Positions 38,813 to 48,096 of a DNA stretch of 64,000 bases are shown piece by piece (position 1 is the first letter of the stretch; the number at the start of each line of letters is the position of its first letter). The notes below the pieces were generated by a model. The model worked only from the letters and a program-made list of their open reading frames with translations, ran no database searches and was not told the DNA's origin. Both the position numbers and the translations under genes were made by a program. This stretch comes from Saccharospirillum sp. (GTDB lineage: Bacteria > Pseudomonadota > Gammaproteobacteria > Pseudomonadales > Natronospirillaceae), in contig JAGYIL010000002.1 of the NCBI GenBank assembly GCA_018402545.1, forward strand, positions 248,001-312,000. The letters run 5' to 3'.

Positions 38813-38946
38813 AGCGCAATCGCAACCGGGCACGTTGCTGACGGGTCGCTGCAAGTACACCGAGACGTCGGACCGCCCTGTAAGCTCGACGGTCCCCATC
38901 CATGGGGACCGACGCCCCGTCAGCAACGCACCCGGTCACGATCGCT
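38813..38946 (-). repeat. Long palindromic element, copy G
   Basis: Stem GTTGCTGACGGG (38834-38845) pairs perfectly with CCCGTCAGCAAC (38916-38927). Further out, ACCGGG pairs with CCCGGT (38825-38830 and 38931-38936), with AGCG near 38813 and CGCT near 38945. Inside is a hairpin GGTCCCCA/TGGGGACC around TCCA (38891-38910). On the minus strand this reads CCCCATGGATGGGG, linking it to the other copies. It separates the second and third reductase genes. Confidence 0.78.
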
Positions 38947-39005
38947 TGATGCAGCTTTACCTCTAACTTTTACTTTACACGACCTCGAGTCGTATAGGAG
39001 TCATC

Positions 39006-40001
39006 ATGGAATATCGTCGTCTTGGCCGTTCCGGCCTGAAAGTCTCAGCCCTGTCGTTAGGGTCTTGGGTTACCTTTGGCAAGCAGGTTGATTTGAACGA
39101 TGCCAAAACCTTACTGAAAACCGCTTACGACAGCGGCGTGAATTTTTTCGATAACGCCGAAGGCTATGAAGCCGGCGAATCGGAAAAAATCATGGGTGAT
39201 GCCATTAACGCATTGGGCTTGCCGCGCGATACTTTTGTGGTTTCGTCAAAAGTGTTCTGGGGTGGTGAAAAACCGACACAGCTGGGCTTGTCGGCCAAGC
39301 ACGTGCGCGATGCCTGCGATGCAGCGCTGCGTCGTCTAAAAGTCGACTACCTCGATTTGTTTTTCTGCCACCGCCCCGATGTTGATACCCCCATCGAAGA
39401 AACGGTGCGTGCCATGCATCAGTTGGTGATGCAGGGTAAAATCGTCTATTGGGGCACGTCAGAGTGGAATGCGCAGCAGCTCACCGAAGCCCACGCCATT
39501 GCTCGTCAGGAGCACCTGACGCCGCCAACGATGGAACAGCCGCAGTACAACATGTTCAACCGCGACAAGGTAGAAGGCGAGTACCGGCCGATTTACGAGC
39601 AGTACGGGCTGGGTACCACCATCTGGTCGCCACTGGCTTCAGGTATTCTGACCGGTAAATACCTGGATGGTATTCCCGATGACAGCCGCATGAACCTGCC
39701 CGGTTACGAGTGGTTGAAGGACACCTTGCTCAGCGATGAAGGTAGGGCGCGGCTGGAAAAAGTTCGTCAGCTGAAGCCGATTGCTGATGAGCTTGGCCTG
39801 AGCCTGACGCACCTGTCGCTGGCCTGGTGTTTGAAGAACCCGAACGTCAGCACGGTTATTCTGGGCGCGTCTCGTTTGAGCCAGTTGGAAGATAACCTGA
39901 AAGCGATGGATGTTACTGACAAGCTGACCGATGCGGTGATGGAGCGAATCGATGCGGTGCTGGACAACAAGCCAGCGGGGCCTGAGCGATTCGGGCAGTA
40001 A
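39006..40001 (+). CDS. Aldo/keto reductase (Kv-beta-like)
   Basis: 331-residue reductase of the Kv-beta/YghZ-type subgroup: MEYRRLGRSGLKVSALSLGS, DNAEGYEAGESEKIMG, VSSKVFWGG, LDLFFCHRPD, and long active-site loops around NMFNRDKVEGEYRPIYEQY. C-terminal NVSTVILGASRLSQLEDNL binds NADPH. More distant from the other two reductases than they are from each other. It ends in a strong terminator. Confidence 0.93.
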   Translation: MEYRRLGRSGLKVSALSLGSWVTFGKQVDLNDAKTLLKTAYDSGVNFFDNAEGYEAGESEKIMGDAINALGLPRDTFVVSSKVFWGGEKPTQLGLSAKHVRDACDAALRRLKVDYLDLFFCHRPDVDTPIEETVRAMHQLVMQGKIVYWGTSEWNAQQLTEAHAIARQEHLTPPTMEQPQYNMFNRDKVEGEYRPIYEQYGLGTTIWSPLASGILTGKYLDGIPDDSRMNLPGYEWLKDTLLSDEGRARLEKVRQLKPIADELGLSLTHLSLAWCLKNPNVSTVILGASRLSQLEDNLKAMDVTDKLTDAVMERIDAVLDNKPAGPERFGQ

Positions 40002-40026
40002 TAGTCGCTTGGTTTGTGAGGTGAAA

Positions 40027-40059
40027 AACGGGTCTGGTTAAGTGCCAGGCCCGTTTTTT
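40027..40059 (+). terminator. Rho-independent terminator after the reductase cluster
   Basis: AACGGGTCTGG (40027-40037) pairs with CCAGGCCCGTT (40045-40055), with one G-T pair, and ends in six T. Confidence 0.9.
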
Positions 40060-40113
40060 GTCGTATACGAATTTAAGTATTGGTTGTCGTAGTAAGTGTA
40101 ACCAGCTTAACAA

Positions 40114-40226
40114 GTGACGGGTGCCGGGTGTCCCTATTTAGGGGAGTCCGCAACAGGGACGTTGCGGTCTAGCGCCCATGGATGGGTTCACAGCGACCCT
40201 AAATAGGGACACCCGGTGCCTGTCAC
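40114..40226 (+). repeat. Long palindromic element, copy H
   Basis: Arms 40114-40143 and 40197-40226 match at 27 of 30, and all three mismatches are G-T wobbles on the plus strand. The inner part GGGTGTCCCTATTTAGGG is perfect. The core has hairpin CCGCAAC/GTTGCGG with an AGGGA-type loop, then GTCTAGCGCCCATGGATGGG. It is the shortest copy and lies between the reductase terminator and the MFS gene. Confidence 0.85.
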
Positions 40227-40267
40227 GAATTAAGGCAACTACCAAAAGAAACCACCAAACATTGAGA

Positions 40268-41443
40268 GTGAAATTGAATAGAGCGTTTTGGTTACAACCT
40301 ATGGTGTTGCGGCTGCTGGCCCTGAGCATGTTGCTGGGTACGGCCGGTGCGTCTGTTTTTCCTGTTTTAAGTACGCATCTGGCGATTAATCTGGGGATTG
40401 AGCCGCTGTGGATCGGGGTGTTTTTTGTGGCCAATACGCTGGCCGGTATTGGTGTCAGCCAGTGGCTGGCCAAACGCTCTGATGCCGGTATGAGCCGGAT
40501 GAAGATTCTCTACGTCTCCGTCATCGTGTCGATGTTCGGCTCTGTGGGGCTGGGCGTGGTTGAGTGGTATCCGCTGTTGCTGGTGGTCGGAATGGTCTGG
40601 TTTGGATTGTCGTCGACGGCGCAGCCGCAACTGTTTGCACTGGCGCGCGAGCAGGTCAACGATCAGCAGGCCGCATTGTTTCAATCGGTGCTGCGGGCCA
40701 CCATTTCGATGAGCTGGATTGCCGGGCCGCCACTGGCCTACTTCCTGTTTGACTGGCTTGGCTTTCGGTCTCTGATGATGATTACCGCCGCGATCTTTTT
40801 TCTGACGCTGCTGATGTTGCCTGGCATGAAAGACACTCGCTTGTCTGGTTCGACCAGCAAGGTGTCGGTGACCGACCCTCGTGTGCTGGGGCTGATGATG
40901 GTGACCATTGCCATCTTTGCTGCCAACTCCATGTACATTGTCTATATGCCGCTCTATGTACGGGATGTCCTGGAATTGATGACCATCGCCCCCGGCTTGC
41001 TGATGGGCATGGCCGCCGGGCTGGAAATCCCGATCATGATTTTTGGCGGTGCCCAGGCCTGGCGCTGGCATCTGTTTGCACCGCTGAAAGTCGCCGCCCT
41101 GAGCGGTATGGTGTTTTATACTGGCGTTTGGTGGTTCAACAGCTTTAGCATGTTGCTCGCCATGCAGGTGTTCAACGCGGGCCTGGTTGGCCTGGCGGCC
41201 GGGATTGGCATCAGTATCTTTCAGACGCTGATGAAAGACCGGCTCGGTATGGCATCCACGCTGTATACTACCTCGATCAAAATTGGCAGCCTCGCCGGGG
41301 CCGGGCTGGGCGGTGTGATCGCTCAGTGGGGCGGTTACGATGGCGTCTTTATTGGCTGCGGTCTGCTGGCGACTATCGCCACCGGGCTCGTTTTCTGGAT
41401 CAGTTCCAAACCTGGGTTGTCTGAGGAGTCACCCGCACCATGA
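40268..41443 (+). CDS. MFS transporter (sugar efflux SetA/SetB-like)
   Basis: Inner-membrane exporter of 391 residues with twelve helices. The layout and the region GTAGASVFPVLSTHLAINLG are like the Set family of sugar or drug efflux pumps. I start at GTG 40268; TTG 40274 is a close alternative with GAGAG upstream. The open frame reaches back to an ATG at 40178, but that lies inside palindrome H and is rejected. Its stop overlaps the LysE-family gene by four bases. Confidence 0.85.
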   Translation: MKLNRAFWLQPMVLRLLALSMLLGTAGASVFPVLSTHLAINLGIEPLWIGVFFVANTLAGIGVSQWLAKRSDAGMSRMKILYVSVIVSMFGSVGLGVVEWYPLLLVVGMVWFGLSSTAQPQLFALAREQVNDQQAALFQSVLRATISMSWIAGPPLAYFLFDWLGFRSLMMITAAIFFLTLLMLPGMKDTRLSGSTSKVSVTDPRVLGLMMVTIAIFAANSMYIVYMPLYVRDVLELMTIAPGLLMGMAAGLEIPIMIFGGAQAWRWHLFAPLKVAALSGMVFYTGVWWFNSFSMLLAMQVFNAGLVGLAAGIGISIFQTLMKDRLGMASTLYTTSIKIGSLAGAGLGGVIAQWGGYDGVFIGCGLLATIATGLVFWISSKPGLSEESPAP

Positions 41444-42066
41444 TCAATACTGCTTTGCTGGCTGCTTTTATTCCTACCTTCGCGCTGGTGTCGCTGACGC
41501 CGGGCATGTGCATGACACTGGCGATGAGTCTCGGCATCACCATCGGCATAAAACGCACCCTCTGGATGATGATCGGAGAACTGATTGGCGTTGGTCTGGT
41601 CAGTGTGTTGGCCGTGATCGGTGTGGCCGCCATTATGCTCAGCGCGCCCATGGTCTTTACCGTTTTCAAATGGGCCGGCGGTCTCTATTTAATGTGGCTG
41701 GGTCTGCAAATGTGGCAGTCGCGCGGCAAGCTGGCAATACCGGAAACTGGCGACTCGGCGCATGCCGGCGCCAGCCGCTTGCAGCTGGCATTGCAGGGGT
41801 TTGTGACCGCGGTCGCCAACCCCAAAGGCTGGGCGTTCACCATGGTGTTGTTGCCACCTTTTCTGGATGACAGTAAACCCCTGGCGCCGCAACTGGCGGC
41901 TTTAGTGGCCATCATGCTATTGATCGAATGGGTGGCACTGATGATGTATGCCGGTGGTGGCAAGTCCCTGAGTGTGGTGTTGTCGCGCGGTCAGAACGTG
42001 AGGTTGATCAACCGGATTGCCGGCACCTTAATGCTGGTGGTTGGGGTTTGGCTGGCGGTAGGCTAG
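41440..42066 (+). CDS. LysE family translocator
   Basis: 208-residue amino-acid or small-metabolite exporter with six helices, opening LAAFIPTFALVSLTPGMCM; the SLTPGM motif is the family signature, and GGLYLMWLGLQM follows. Overlaps the MFS gene (ATGA), so both exporters are made together. Substrate unknown; relatives export lysine, threonine or homoserine lactones. Confidence 0.9.
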   Translation: MINTALLAAFIPTFALVSLTPGMCMTLAMSLGITIGIKRTLWMMIGELIGVGLVSVLAVIGVAAIMLSAPMVFTVFKWAGGLYLMWLGLQMWQSRGKLAIPETGDSAHAGASRLQLALQGFVTAVANPKGWAFTMVLLPPFLDDSKPLAPQLAALVAIMLLIEWVALMMYAGGGKSLSVVLSRGQNVRLINRIAGTLMLVVGVWLAVG

Positions 42067-42068
42067 TG

Positions 42069-44702
42069 TCAGGCTCCCGAGTCGTCCAGCAAGCTTAGAA
42101 ACGTCTCAAAGGGCATGGGTCTGGCGAGCAGAAAACCCTGCACCTCCTCAATGCCCAGTTGCTGCACCACCGTTAATTGTTCTTCGGTTTCCACGCCTTC
42201 TGCGTTGACGACCAACTGCAACGTCTTGCCAATTTGTGCGGCTGCCTGAACAACAGCGCGTGCCGTGGTGTTGCTGTGCATGGTTTTGATAAAGCTCTGG
42301 TCGATCTTGATTTTATCGATCGGAAATTGCGTCAGGTAACTCAGTGATGAAAAGCCCGTGCCGAAATCATCCAGTGAAATATGCACGCCGAAATGCCGCA
42401 GAGACTGCAGCGAGGCGATGACGCCTTCTGTGCGTTCGAACATAACGCGTTCGGTCAGTTCCAATGCCAGTTGCGGGCCGACACGCTTAATGCGTGGCAG
42501 CAATGGCTGAATAATGTCGGTGAAGGTATGGTTGTTGAAGTGGTGGGCTGAGAGGTTAAAGCTCAGCACCAAGTCAGCGTGTTTTTGCCTGAGCTTGTCA
42601 CAATAATCGAGAATCTGTTCCAGCACCCACACATCAATATCGGCTATCAGACCGGATCGTTCAGCCAGCGGAATAAACTGCGCCGGGCTGATAAACCCAG
42701 CCTCGGTCGGCCAGCGAATCAGCGCCTCCGCACCTATGATACGACGGCTCTGTGCATCAAAAACCGGCTGAAAATGAAGCAACAGCTTGTTGGCGCGCAG
42801 CGCCAGTGCCAGCTCGTTCTCCATGGATTTTTCCGATTGCAGATCCACCCGCATCCGGTGTTCATAGAGACGGTAGCCAGCACGCCCGGTGCGCTTGCAT
42901 CGGTACAGGGCAAGGTCTGCCGCGCTCATGACATCTTCAATGACGGCGTGTGACCGGTCGGCATCCAGTTGATGGCACAGCACCACACCCATACTGGCGG
43001 TGACTTTGAGTGTTGATTCCTGGTAACGGAACTCCCGGCTGACACGGTCGCCAATTTGCACGCACAGAATATCCAGATCGGTTTCTGAAAGGGCACCATC
43101 GATCAGCACGGCGAATTCATCCCCGCCCAGCCGAAAGGTTTTGCATGGCGCATTCAGTGGTTGCTGCAAACGTTTGGCGAGCTCGACCAACAGGGCATCA
43201 CCGACCAGGTGACCGAGGGTATCGTTGATGTCCTTGAAATGATCGAGGTCGAGAAAGATGACCGTGAATTCATGATGCGGGTGTAGCTGCCAGTGGTCGT
43301 ACGCCTGTTGCAATTGCTGTTGAAACTGACTGCGGTTGGGCAACTGGGTCAGGGTATCGTGTTCGGCCAGGTAGCGAATTTCATTTTCGGCATCAACCTG
43401 TTCGGTAATGTCGATGATCGACCCCTGAATCACTTCCCGGCCGGTGTGGCGTTCGGTCACATACTGGGCGTTCATCAGCACCCAGATGGGTTTGCCGTCG
43501 CGGCGCACCATGCGGGCTCGTTGGTTCACCACCGTCCGGTCACGCTGCAGCATCGACAGCAAACGCAGCCGTTGACGGGGGCTGTCATAGAGTTTTTGGG
43601 TGATGTCATCGTAATAGGCGAGGCATTCTTCGCGTGAGGCGCATGCCAGCGTGCGGGCAAATAAATGATTCACCCGAATGAAGGTGCCACCGATGGTCGA
43701 TTGGTACAGGCCGGCCTGGGCGGTATTGAACAGGTCTTCGTAGTCGCTTTCGGCATTGCGACGAGCCTCTTCCGAGCGCTTTAACTCGGAAATGTCGGCA
43801 ATGGTACCGATGATATGCACCAGCTCGCCCTGCTCATTGACCACCTGGCGAGCGTTTTGCCGCACCCAGATTCGATCGCCATCCTTACGTTTCATCTGGC
43901 ATTCGAACCCCGATACTTCGTTGTTATGAGCCAGGGCTTCGAGAAAGCGTGTTCTGTCTTCGGTGTGCACGTAGATGTCGTGCGCCGCGCGCCGAACCTG
44001 GTCTTTCATGTCGGCGGGCGAATCGTAGCGAAACAGCCGGGCCAGGGAATGGTTGGCGTAGATTACGGCGCCCCGGGCATCTGTCTGGTAAATGCCGTCT
44101 ACCGAATATTCCAGAATGCGGCGGTAGTTTTCGCGCTCTTCCATCGGGTGACACACCATCACCACAAACTGCTGGTTCGGGTCGCTGGTGATCTCCCAGC
44201 GCAGGCACATGCCCTGTAGTTCCCGTTCCAGATTGATGGCGACATCCTGCTGCAGCCAGTCTGTAAAATGTCTTCGCCAGCGTTCCGGCAACAGGGCTTC
44301 CCAGTCGCGAAGGCCAAGCGAGGCGAGAAAGTTCTGGGCGGCGGTGTTGGCGTACACCAGGGTCTGGTTTGCATCGAACACCAGCGCATTGAACTGCAGC
44401 AGCGACAGGCTGCTTTGCAGCACATCGAGGTGTTTCCAGATATGCAGCAACTGATGCTCACCCAGGGGCGTCAGACTGGCCATGGCACCAGGGATGCAGT
44501 TCTGGAAATTACTGCGATCCGGGTCAACGGCCTGGTATAAAGCCAACCAGGGTTCAAAATGGGCCCAGTAGTCACATAGTGACTGACCTTGGGATGGTGG
44601 TGGCGTCAGCAAACCCTGGGCATCACCAATGGCGATCAGGCGATACTCGCTGTCCAGCAGTAGTTTGGCAGAGGTAATGGGTGGGTTACTCGACGTCGGC
44701 AC
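42069..44702 (-). CDS. PAS-GGDEF-EAL protein (c-di-GMP turnover)
   Basis: 877 residues with no membrane helix. Three PAS-like domains (about 95-190, 195-310 and 320-440; the second contains YSVDGIYQTDARGAVIYANH), then GGDEF (526-530) and EAL (E659-A-L661, with ELTERV and DDFGTGFSSLSYL). Both catalytic motifs look intact, so the protein could make or break c-di-GMP; hybrid proteins of this type often act mainly as phosphodiesterases. Convergent with lysE with two bases between stops. Ligand of the PAS domains is unknown. Confidence 0.92.
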   Translation of the reverse strand: MPTSSNPPITSAKLLLDSEYRLIAIGDAQGLLTPPPSQGQSLCDYWAHFEPWLALYQAVDPDRSNFQNCIPGAMASLTPLGEHQLLHIWKHLDVLQSSLSLLQFNALVFDANQTLVYANTAAQNFLASLGLRDWEALLPERWRRHFTDWLQQDVAINLERELQGMCLRWEITSDPNQQFVVMVCHPMEERENYRRILEYSVDGIYQTDARGAVIYANHSLARLFRYDSPADMKDQVRRAAHDIYVHTEDRTRFLEALAHNNEVSGFECQMKRKDGDRIWVRQNARQVVNEQGELVHIIGTIADISELKRSEEARRNAESDYEDLFNTAQAGLYQSTIGGTFIRVNHLFARTLACASREECLAYYDDITQKLYDSPRQRLRLLSMLQRDRTVVNQRARMVRRDGKPIWVLMNAQYVTERHTGREVIQGSIIDITEQVDAENEIRYLAEHDTLTQLPNRSQFQQQLQQAYDHWQLHPHHEFTVIFLDLDHFKDINDTLGHLVGDALLVELAKRLQQPLNAPCKTFRLGGDEFAVLIDGALSETDLDILCVQIGDRVSREFRYQESTLKVTASMGVVLCHQLDADRSHAVIEDVMSAADLALYRCKRTGRAGYRLYEHRMRVDLQSEKSMENELALALRANKLLLHFQPVFDAQSRRIIGAEALIRWPTEAGFISPAQFIPLAERSGLIADIDVWVLEQILDYCDKLRQKHADLVLSFNLSAHHFNNHTFTDIIQPLLPRIKRVGPQLALELTERVMFERTEGVIASLQSLRHFGVHISLDDFGTGFSSLSYLTQFPIDKIKIDQSFIKTMHSNTTARAVVQAAAQIGKTLQLVVNAEGVETEEQLTVVQQLGIEEVQGFLLARPMPFETFLSLLDDSGA

Positions 44703-44754
44703 GATATTGTTGTCTGTTTTGGCCTGATGAGTAAGAGAGCCTACCCGAATTCGA

Positions 44755-46773
44755 TCAATTGTTCAGCATGGCACGGAGGTTGGCGAAGGTCTCTTTACTG
44801 TTCACCTTATCGGCGGTGCTGCCGGCATCGCGCCCTTCCCAGCTGACGTCGTCGGCGGGCAGTTCATCCAGAAAGCGGCTGGGTGTACAGTCGATGATCT
44901 CACCAAACTGCTTGCGCCGGGCGGCGAACGTCAGTGCCAGGGTGCGCTGGGCGCGGGTAATGCCAACGTACATCAGGCGGCGTTCTTCTTCGATATCGCC
45001 GTTTTCGATGCTGTTGCGGTGCGGCAGCAATTCTTCTTCCAGGCCCATGATGAATACATGTGGAAATTCGAGGCCCTTGGAGGCGTGCAGCGTCATCAGT
45101 TGCACCGCATCGGTTTCGTCTTCCTGCTCCTGGCGGTCGAGAATGTCGCGCAGCACCAGTTTGCCGATGGCGTCCTGGATTTGCAGATCAGACTCTTCGT
45201 CTTCATCGCCGCGTTCGAGCATCGATTTCAGGCTGTCGATCAGAATGTAAACGTTGGCCAGGCGTTTTTCGGCCTGCAGGTCGGAGACACTGTCCTGGCG
45301 AAGCCAGGCCTCGTAATTGATATCGGTTACCACTTCCCGGATCACCATCACCGGGTCGGCCTCGGTGTGCAGCTTGTGGATGATACGGCCGAGCCAGTCG
45401 GAAAAGCGATGCAACCGCTCGGCGGCCTTGGCTGGCAGCAGTTGCTGCAAGCCCAGTTCCTGGCAGGCGGCACTCAGGCTGACTTTGCGATGACTGGCGT
45501 ATTCGGTGAGTTTCTCCAGCGTTGCCGGACCAATTTCGCGACGCGGCGTGTTGATGATGCGCAGGAAGGCCGCATCGTCATCCGGGTTCACCAGCAGGCG
45601 CAGGTAACTCATGATGTCCTTGATCTCGGCTTTGGCAAAAAAGGAGGTGCCGCCGTTGATCTTGTACGGAATGCGGTTCTGCTGCAGTTTGATTTCCAGA
45701 ATGCGCGCCTGGTGGTTGCCGCGATAGAGCACGGCAAAATCGCGGTACTCGCCACGCCGGATTAAATGCTGGTGCAGGATTTCGTTGGCGATGCGCTCGG
45801 CTTCGGCTTCATCGTTCGGCGTGCGGATGATGCGAATGGGGTCGCCAAAGCCCATTTCGCTCCACAGGGTTTTCTTGAACACGTGCGGGTTGTTGTCGAT
45901 TACCGTGTTGGCTGCTTTTAGAATCAGCCCGGTAGAGCGGTAATTCTGCTCAAGTTTGACGATCTTCAAGTGCGGATAGTCGGTCTGCAGTTGCACCAGG
46001 TTTTCTGGGCGGGCACCGCGCCAGCTGTAGATCGACTGATCGTCATCGCCCACCACCGTAAACCGGGGCTGATCGCCCACCAGCAGTTTCACCAGCAGAT
46101 ACTGGGAGGAATTGGTGTCCTGGTATTCATCGACCAGCAGGTAGCGAATCTTGCGCTGCCATTTGGCCAGTACCTCGGGGTTTCTCATGAACAGCAGCGC
46201 GGGCAGCCGGATCAGATCGTCAAAATCGACGGCGTTGTAGGCGCTGAGCATTCGATTGTATTGCTCGTAAATCTCAACAGCCAGGGCGTCGCGAGCTTCG
46301 TCCATCTTGCCGCGCAAGTCAGCCGGTTCGGTCAGGTCGTTTTTCCAGCGGCTGATGAGGTTGCGAAAGTGGTCGATTTCATCGACGGCGTTGGGCACTT
46401 CACGCAACAGAATGTCTTTGATCAGCGCTTTGGAGTCGTGATCATCGAACAGGGTGAAGCCGCTTTTAAGATTAATGTGGCTGGCTTCCTTGCGCAGGAT
46501 GTTCAGCCCCAGATTGTGGAAGGTCGAAACGATCAGCCCGCGCGCGGCCTTGCCTTTAATCAGTTTGCCCACCCGCTCCTTCATTTCACGCGCGGCTTTG
46601 TTGGTAAAGGTCACGGCCGCAATGGTGTGCGCCTTGTAGCCACATTCATTGACCAGATAGGCGATTTTCCGGGTAATCACCGAGGTTTTGCCACTGCCCG
46701 CCCCGGCCAGCACCAGCATCGGACCACTGATGTACTTAACAGACTCTTCTTGTCTGGGGTTGAGCTGTGCCAT
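44755..46773 (-). CDS. rep: ATP-dependent DNA helicase Rep
   Basis: Superfamily 1A 3'-5' helicase that clears proteins ahead of the replication fork. 672 residues: MAQLNPRQEESVKYISGP, Walker A AGAGSGKT, Walker B VDEYQDTN, GDDDQSIYSWRGA, QNYRST, and the C-terminal LMTLHASKGLEF and YVGITRAQ. I start at 46773; an upstream ATG at 46827 adds an unrelated 18 residues. Normal length for Rep. Confidence 0.96.
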   Translation of the reverse strand: MAQLNPRQEESVKYISGPMLVLAGAGSGKTSVITRKIAYLVNECGYKAHTIAAVTFTNKAAREMKERVGKLIKGKAARGLIVSTFHNLGLNILRKEASHINLKSGFTLFDDHDSKALIKDILLREVPNAVDEIDHFRNLISRWKNDLTEPADLRGKMDEARDALAVEIYEQYNRMLSAYNAVDFDDLIRLPALLFMRNPEVLAKWQRKIRYLLVDEYQDTNSSQYLLVKLLVGDQPRFTVVGDDDQSIYSWRGARPENLVQLQTDYPHLKIVKLEQNYRSTGLILKAANTVIDNNPHVFKKTLWSEMGFGDPIRIIRTPNDEAEAERIANEILHQHLIRRGEYRDFAVLYRGNHQARILEIKLQQNRIPYKINGGTSFFAKAEIKDIMSYLRLLVNPDDDAAFLRIINTPRREIGPATLEKLTEYASHRKVSLSAACQELGLQQLLPAKAAERLHRFSDWLGRIIHKLHTEADPVMVIREVVTDINYEAWLRQDSVSDLQAEKRLANVYILIDSLKSMLERGDEDEESDLQIQDAIGKLVLRDILDRQEQEDETDAVQLMTLHASKGLEFPHVFIMGLEEELLPHRNSIENGDIEEERRLMYVGITRAQRTLALTFAARRKQFGEIIDCTPSRFLDELPADDVSWEGRDAGSTADKVNSKETFANLRAMLNN

Positions 46774-46924
46774 GGGGCCGGGTGTCCTGTCGGGGGGCGA
46801 AGTCGAGCCGCCGCAGTGTACCAGCACGCCGGTAGCGACCCAAGCAGGGAACAGTGGTCAGCCCGGGCATCGGCTCTGAAAAGGCGGTATACACGCCGTG
46901 CCCTGTTGACCCAGACCTGAGCAT

Positions 46925-47503
46925 TTACATCAGTTGGGTAACCAGCACCCCGCCGACAATCAGAATCAGCGCAATAATACCCATGGTAACCAGGCCGGAG
47001 CGCTCTTTGTCGGCTCGGGTCGGGGCTTTCCGGGAGGATTTTTTCGGGTCGTTGCCATCGATTATCTCATCGGGCTGGTTCATTCTCTCTAGTGCGTCAA
47101 TCAGTGCGTCGAAATGCTGGGTATCAAACTGGTAAGGGTTGAAGGTCTTGAATCCAAATTTGGCCAGCAGTGTCTTGATCGAGTCGTTAATGGCGGTGTA
47201 TTTCATCGACCAGTCGTCAAACCGACGAAGCTGTACCGGCTTTTCTGAAACGATTTTTACATCGGTATGTCGGTCATCACGATGCAGCCGGTCGAGCAGT
47301 TTGTGTACGGCGGCCTTGTCGCCCTCCAGGCATTGGAAGAAATGCCCGTCGCCGTAGAACAGAACGCCACCCACATCCACTTTCGCGTTGTTGATGCGGG
47401 ACGATTGCAGTATCCGCGCGACGTTAGGTTCAATGCCCTTGATGGCGGGCGTGGGCTTGAAGGTAGCTCGGCTGATGTACATCAGCCGGATCAGATTGCT
47501 CAT
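46925..47503 (-). CDS. BLUF-domain blue-light sensor with C-terminal membrane anchor
   Basis: 192 residues. The BLUF domain (about 3-105) binds FAD: Y9 in RLMYISRA, N38/N39, Q57 in FFQCLEG, and W in DDWSMKY. There is a six-residue insertion between Tyr and Asn compared with AppA, while the Asn-Gln spacing is kept. After a charged linker (about 145-168) a single hydrophobic helix, GIIALILIVGGVLVTQLM, closes the protein, so it is probably tail-anchored with BLUF in the cytoplasm. No enzyme domain is attached. I start at 47503; the frame is open further but lacks BLUF homology. Confidence 0.88.
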   Translation of the reverse strand: MSNLIRLMYISRATFKPTPAIKGIEPNVARILQSSRINNAKVDVGGVLFYGDGHFFQCLEGDKAAVHKLLDRLHRDDRHTDVKIVSEKPVQLRRFDDWSMKYTAINDSIKTLLAKFGFKTFNPYQFDTQHFDALIDALERMNQPDEIIDGNDPKKSSRKAPTRADKERSGLVTMGIIALILIVGGVLVTQLM

Positions 47504-47731
47504 AATGTCACTCTTGAATTCAGCGGTTAATGGGTGCAAAAGCAGACACCGGAGTGTCAATGTCACCGTCACGGTAACCCGTCTGCGTTTCGGAGCTTCT
47601 TTACGGCCATGACTAAGTTTTGTATCACTCCTGAATCCGACCGGGCGCACATTCAGACTTCCGCGGTATTGACGCACCCCAGTCCGACAGGTCAGGCTTT
47701 GGCGGTCTTCAACCCCATCACTGGCCGCCTG

Positions 47732-47902
47732 ATGAAACCAACCGATTCCGACACCCACACGCACGCTGGCAATACGGCCGATACACGACCCGCCGGCACC
47801 GGGCGCATCGTCCTCATTGCGGGCCTGTGGCTGATATCGGTTGGGTTCTGGTTGTGGGCGGGTGTGCAACTGGGTCAGTTGATTGGGGAACTCTGGTTTT
47901 AG
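47732..47902 (+). CDS. Small single-helix membrane protein (hypothetical)
   Basis: 56 residues. A polar His/Thr-rich start is followed by the hydrophobic IVLIAGLWLISVGFWLWAG helix and a short tail. The frame is open upstream to 47534, so the true start may be earlier, for instance at 47609. Divergent from the BLUF gene. Not recognised; the ribosome-binding site is weak. Confidence 0.4.
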   Translation: MKPTDSDTHTHAGNTADTRPAGTGRIVLIAGLWLISVGFWLWAGVQLGQLIGELWF

Positions 47903-47920
47903 CCATAGACAATCCGCCCG

Positions 47921-48070
47921 GTGCTGACTATGGTTTTTAACGTGACCCTGGTTTTTTTAGCGACAGCTTGGGAAGTGCCGCAATGGGGGGTTGGACCAAT
48001 GCTCGGAGCGCTTGTTTTTTCCCTGAATTATCGTTTCAATCTGCGCGGCCAGCGTTTGCCAGACTTTTGA
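47921..48070 (+). CDS. Possible very small membrane protein
   Basis: A GTG at 47921 or ATG at 47930 opens a 46-49 residue frame with the hydrophobic starts MVFNVTLVFLATAW and GPMLGALVFSL, ending in a basic tail LRGQRLPDF. It lies between the previous small frame and aroE, all on the same strand. No homologue is known to me; may be chance. Confidence 0.3.
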   Translation: MLTMVFNVTLVFLATAWEVPQWGVGPMLGALVFSLNYRFNLRGQRLPDF

Positions 48071-48096
48071 ACTTCACCCATTACTAAGGATCATCT

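Noticed and set aside
40178-40267. Upstream extension of the MFS gene to an ATG at 40178
   Set aside because: The ATG lies inside palindromic element H and the added residues are not typical of the family.
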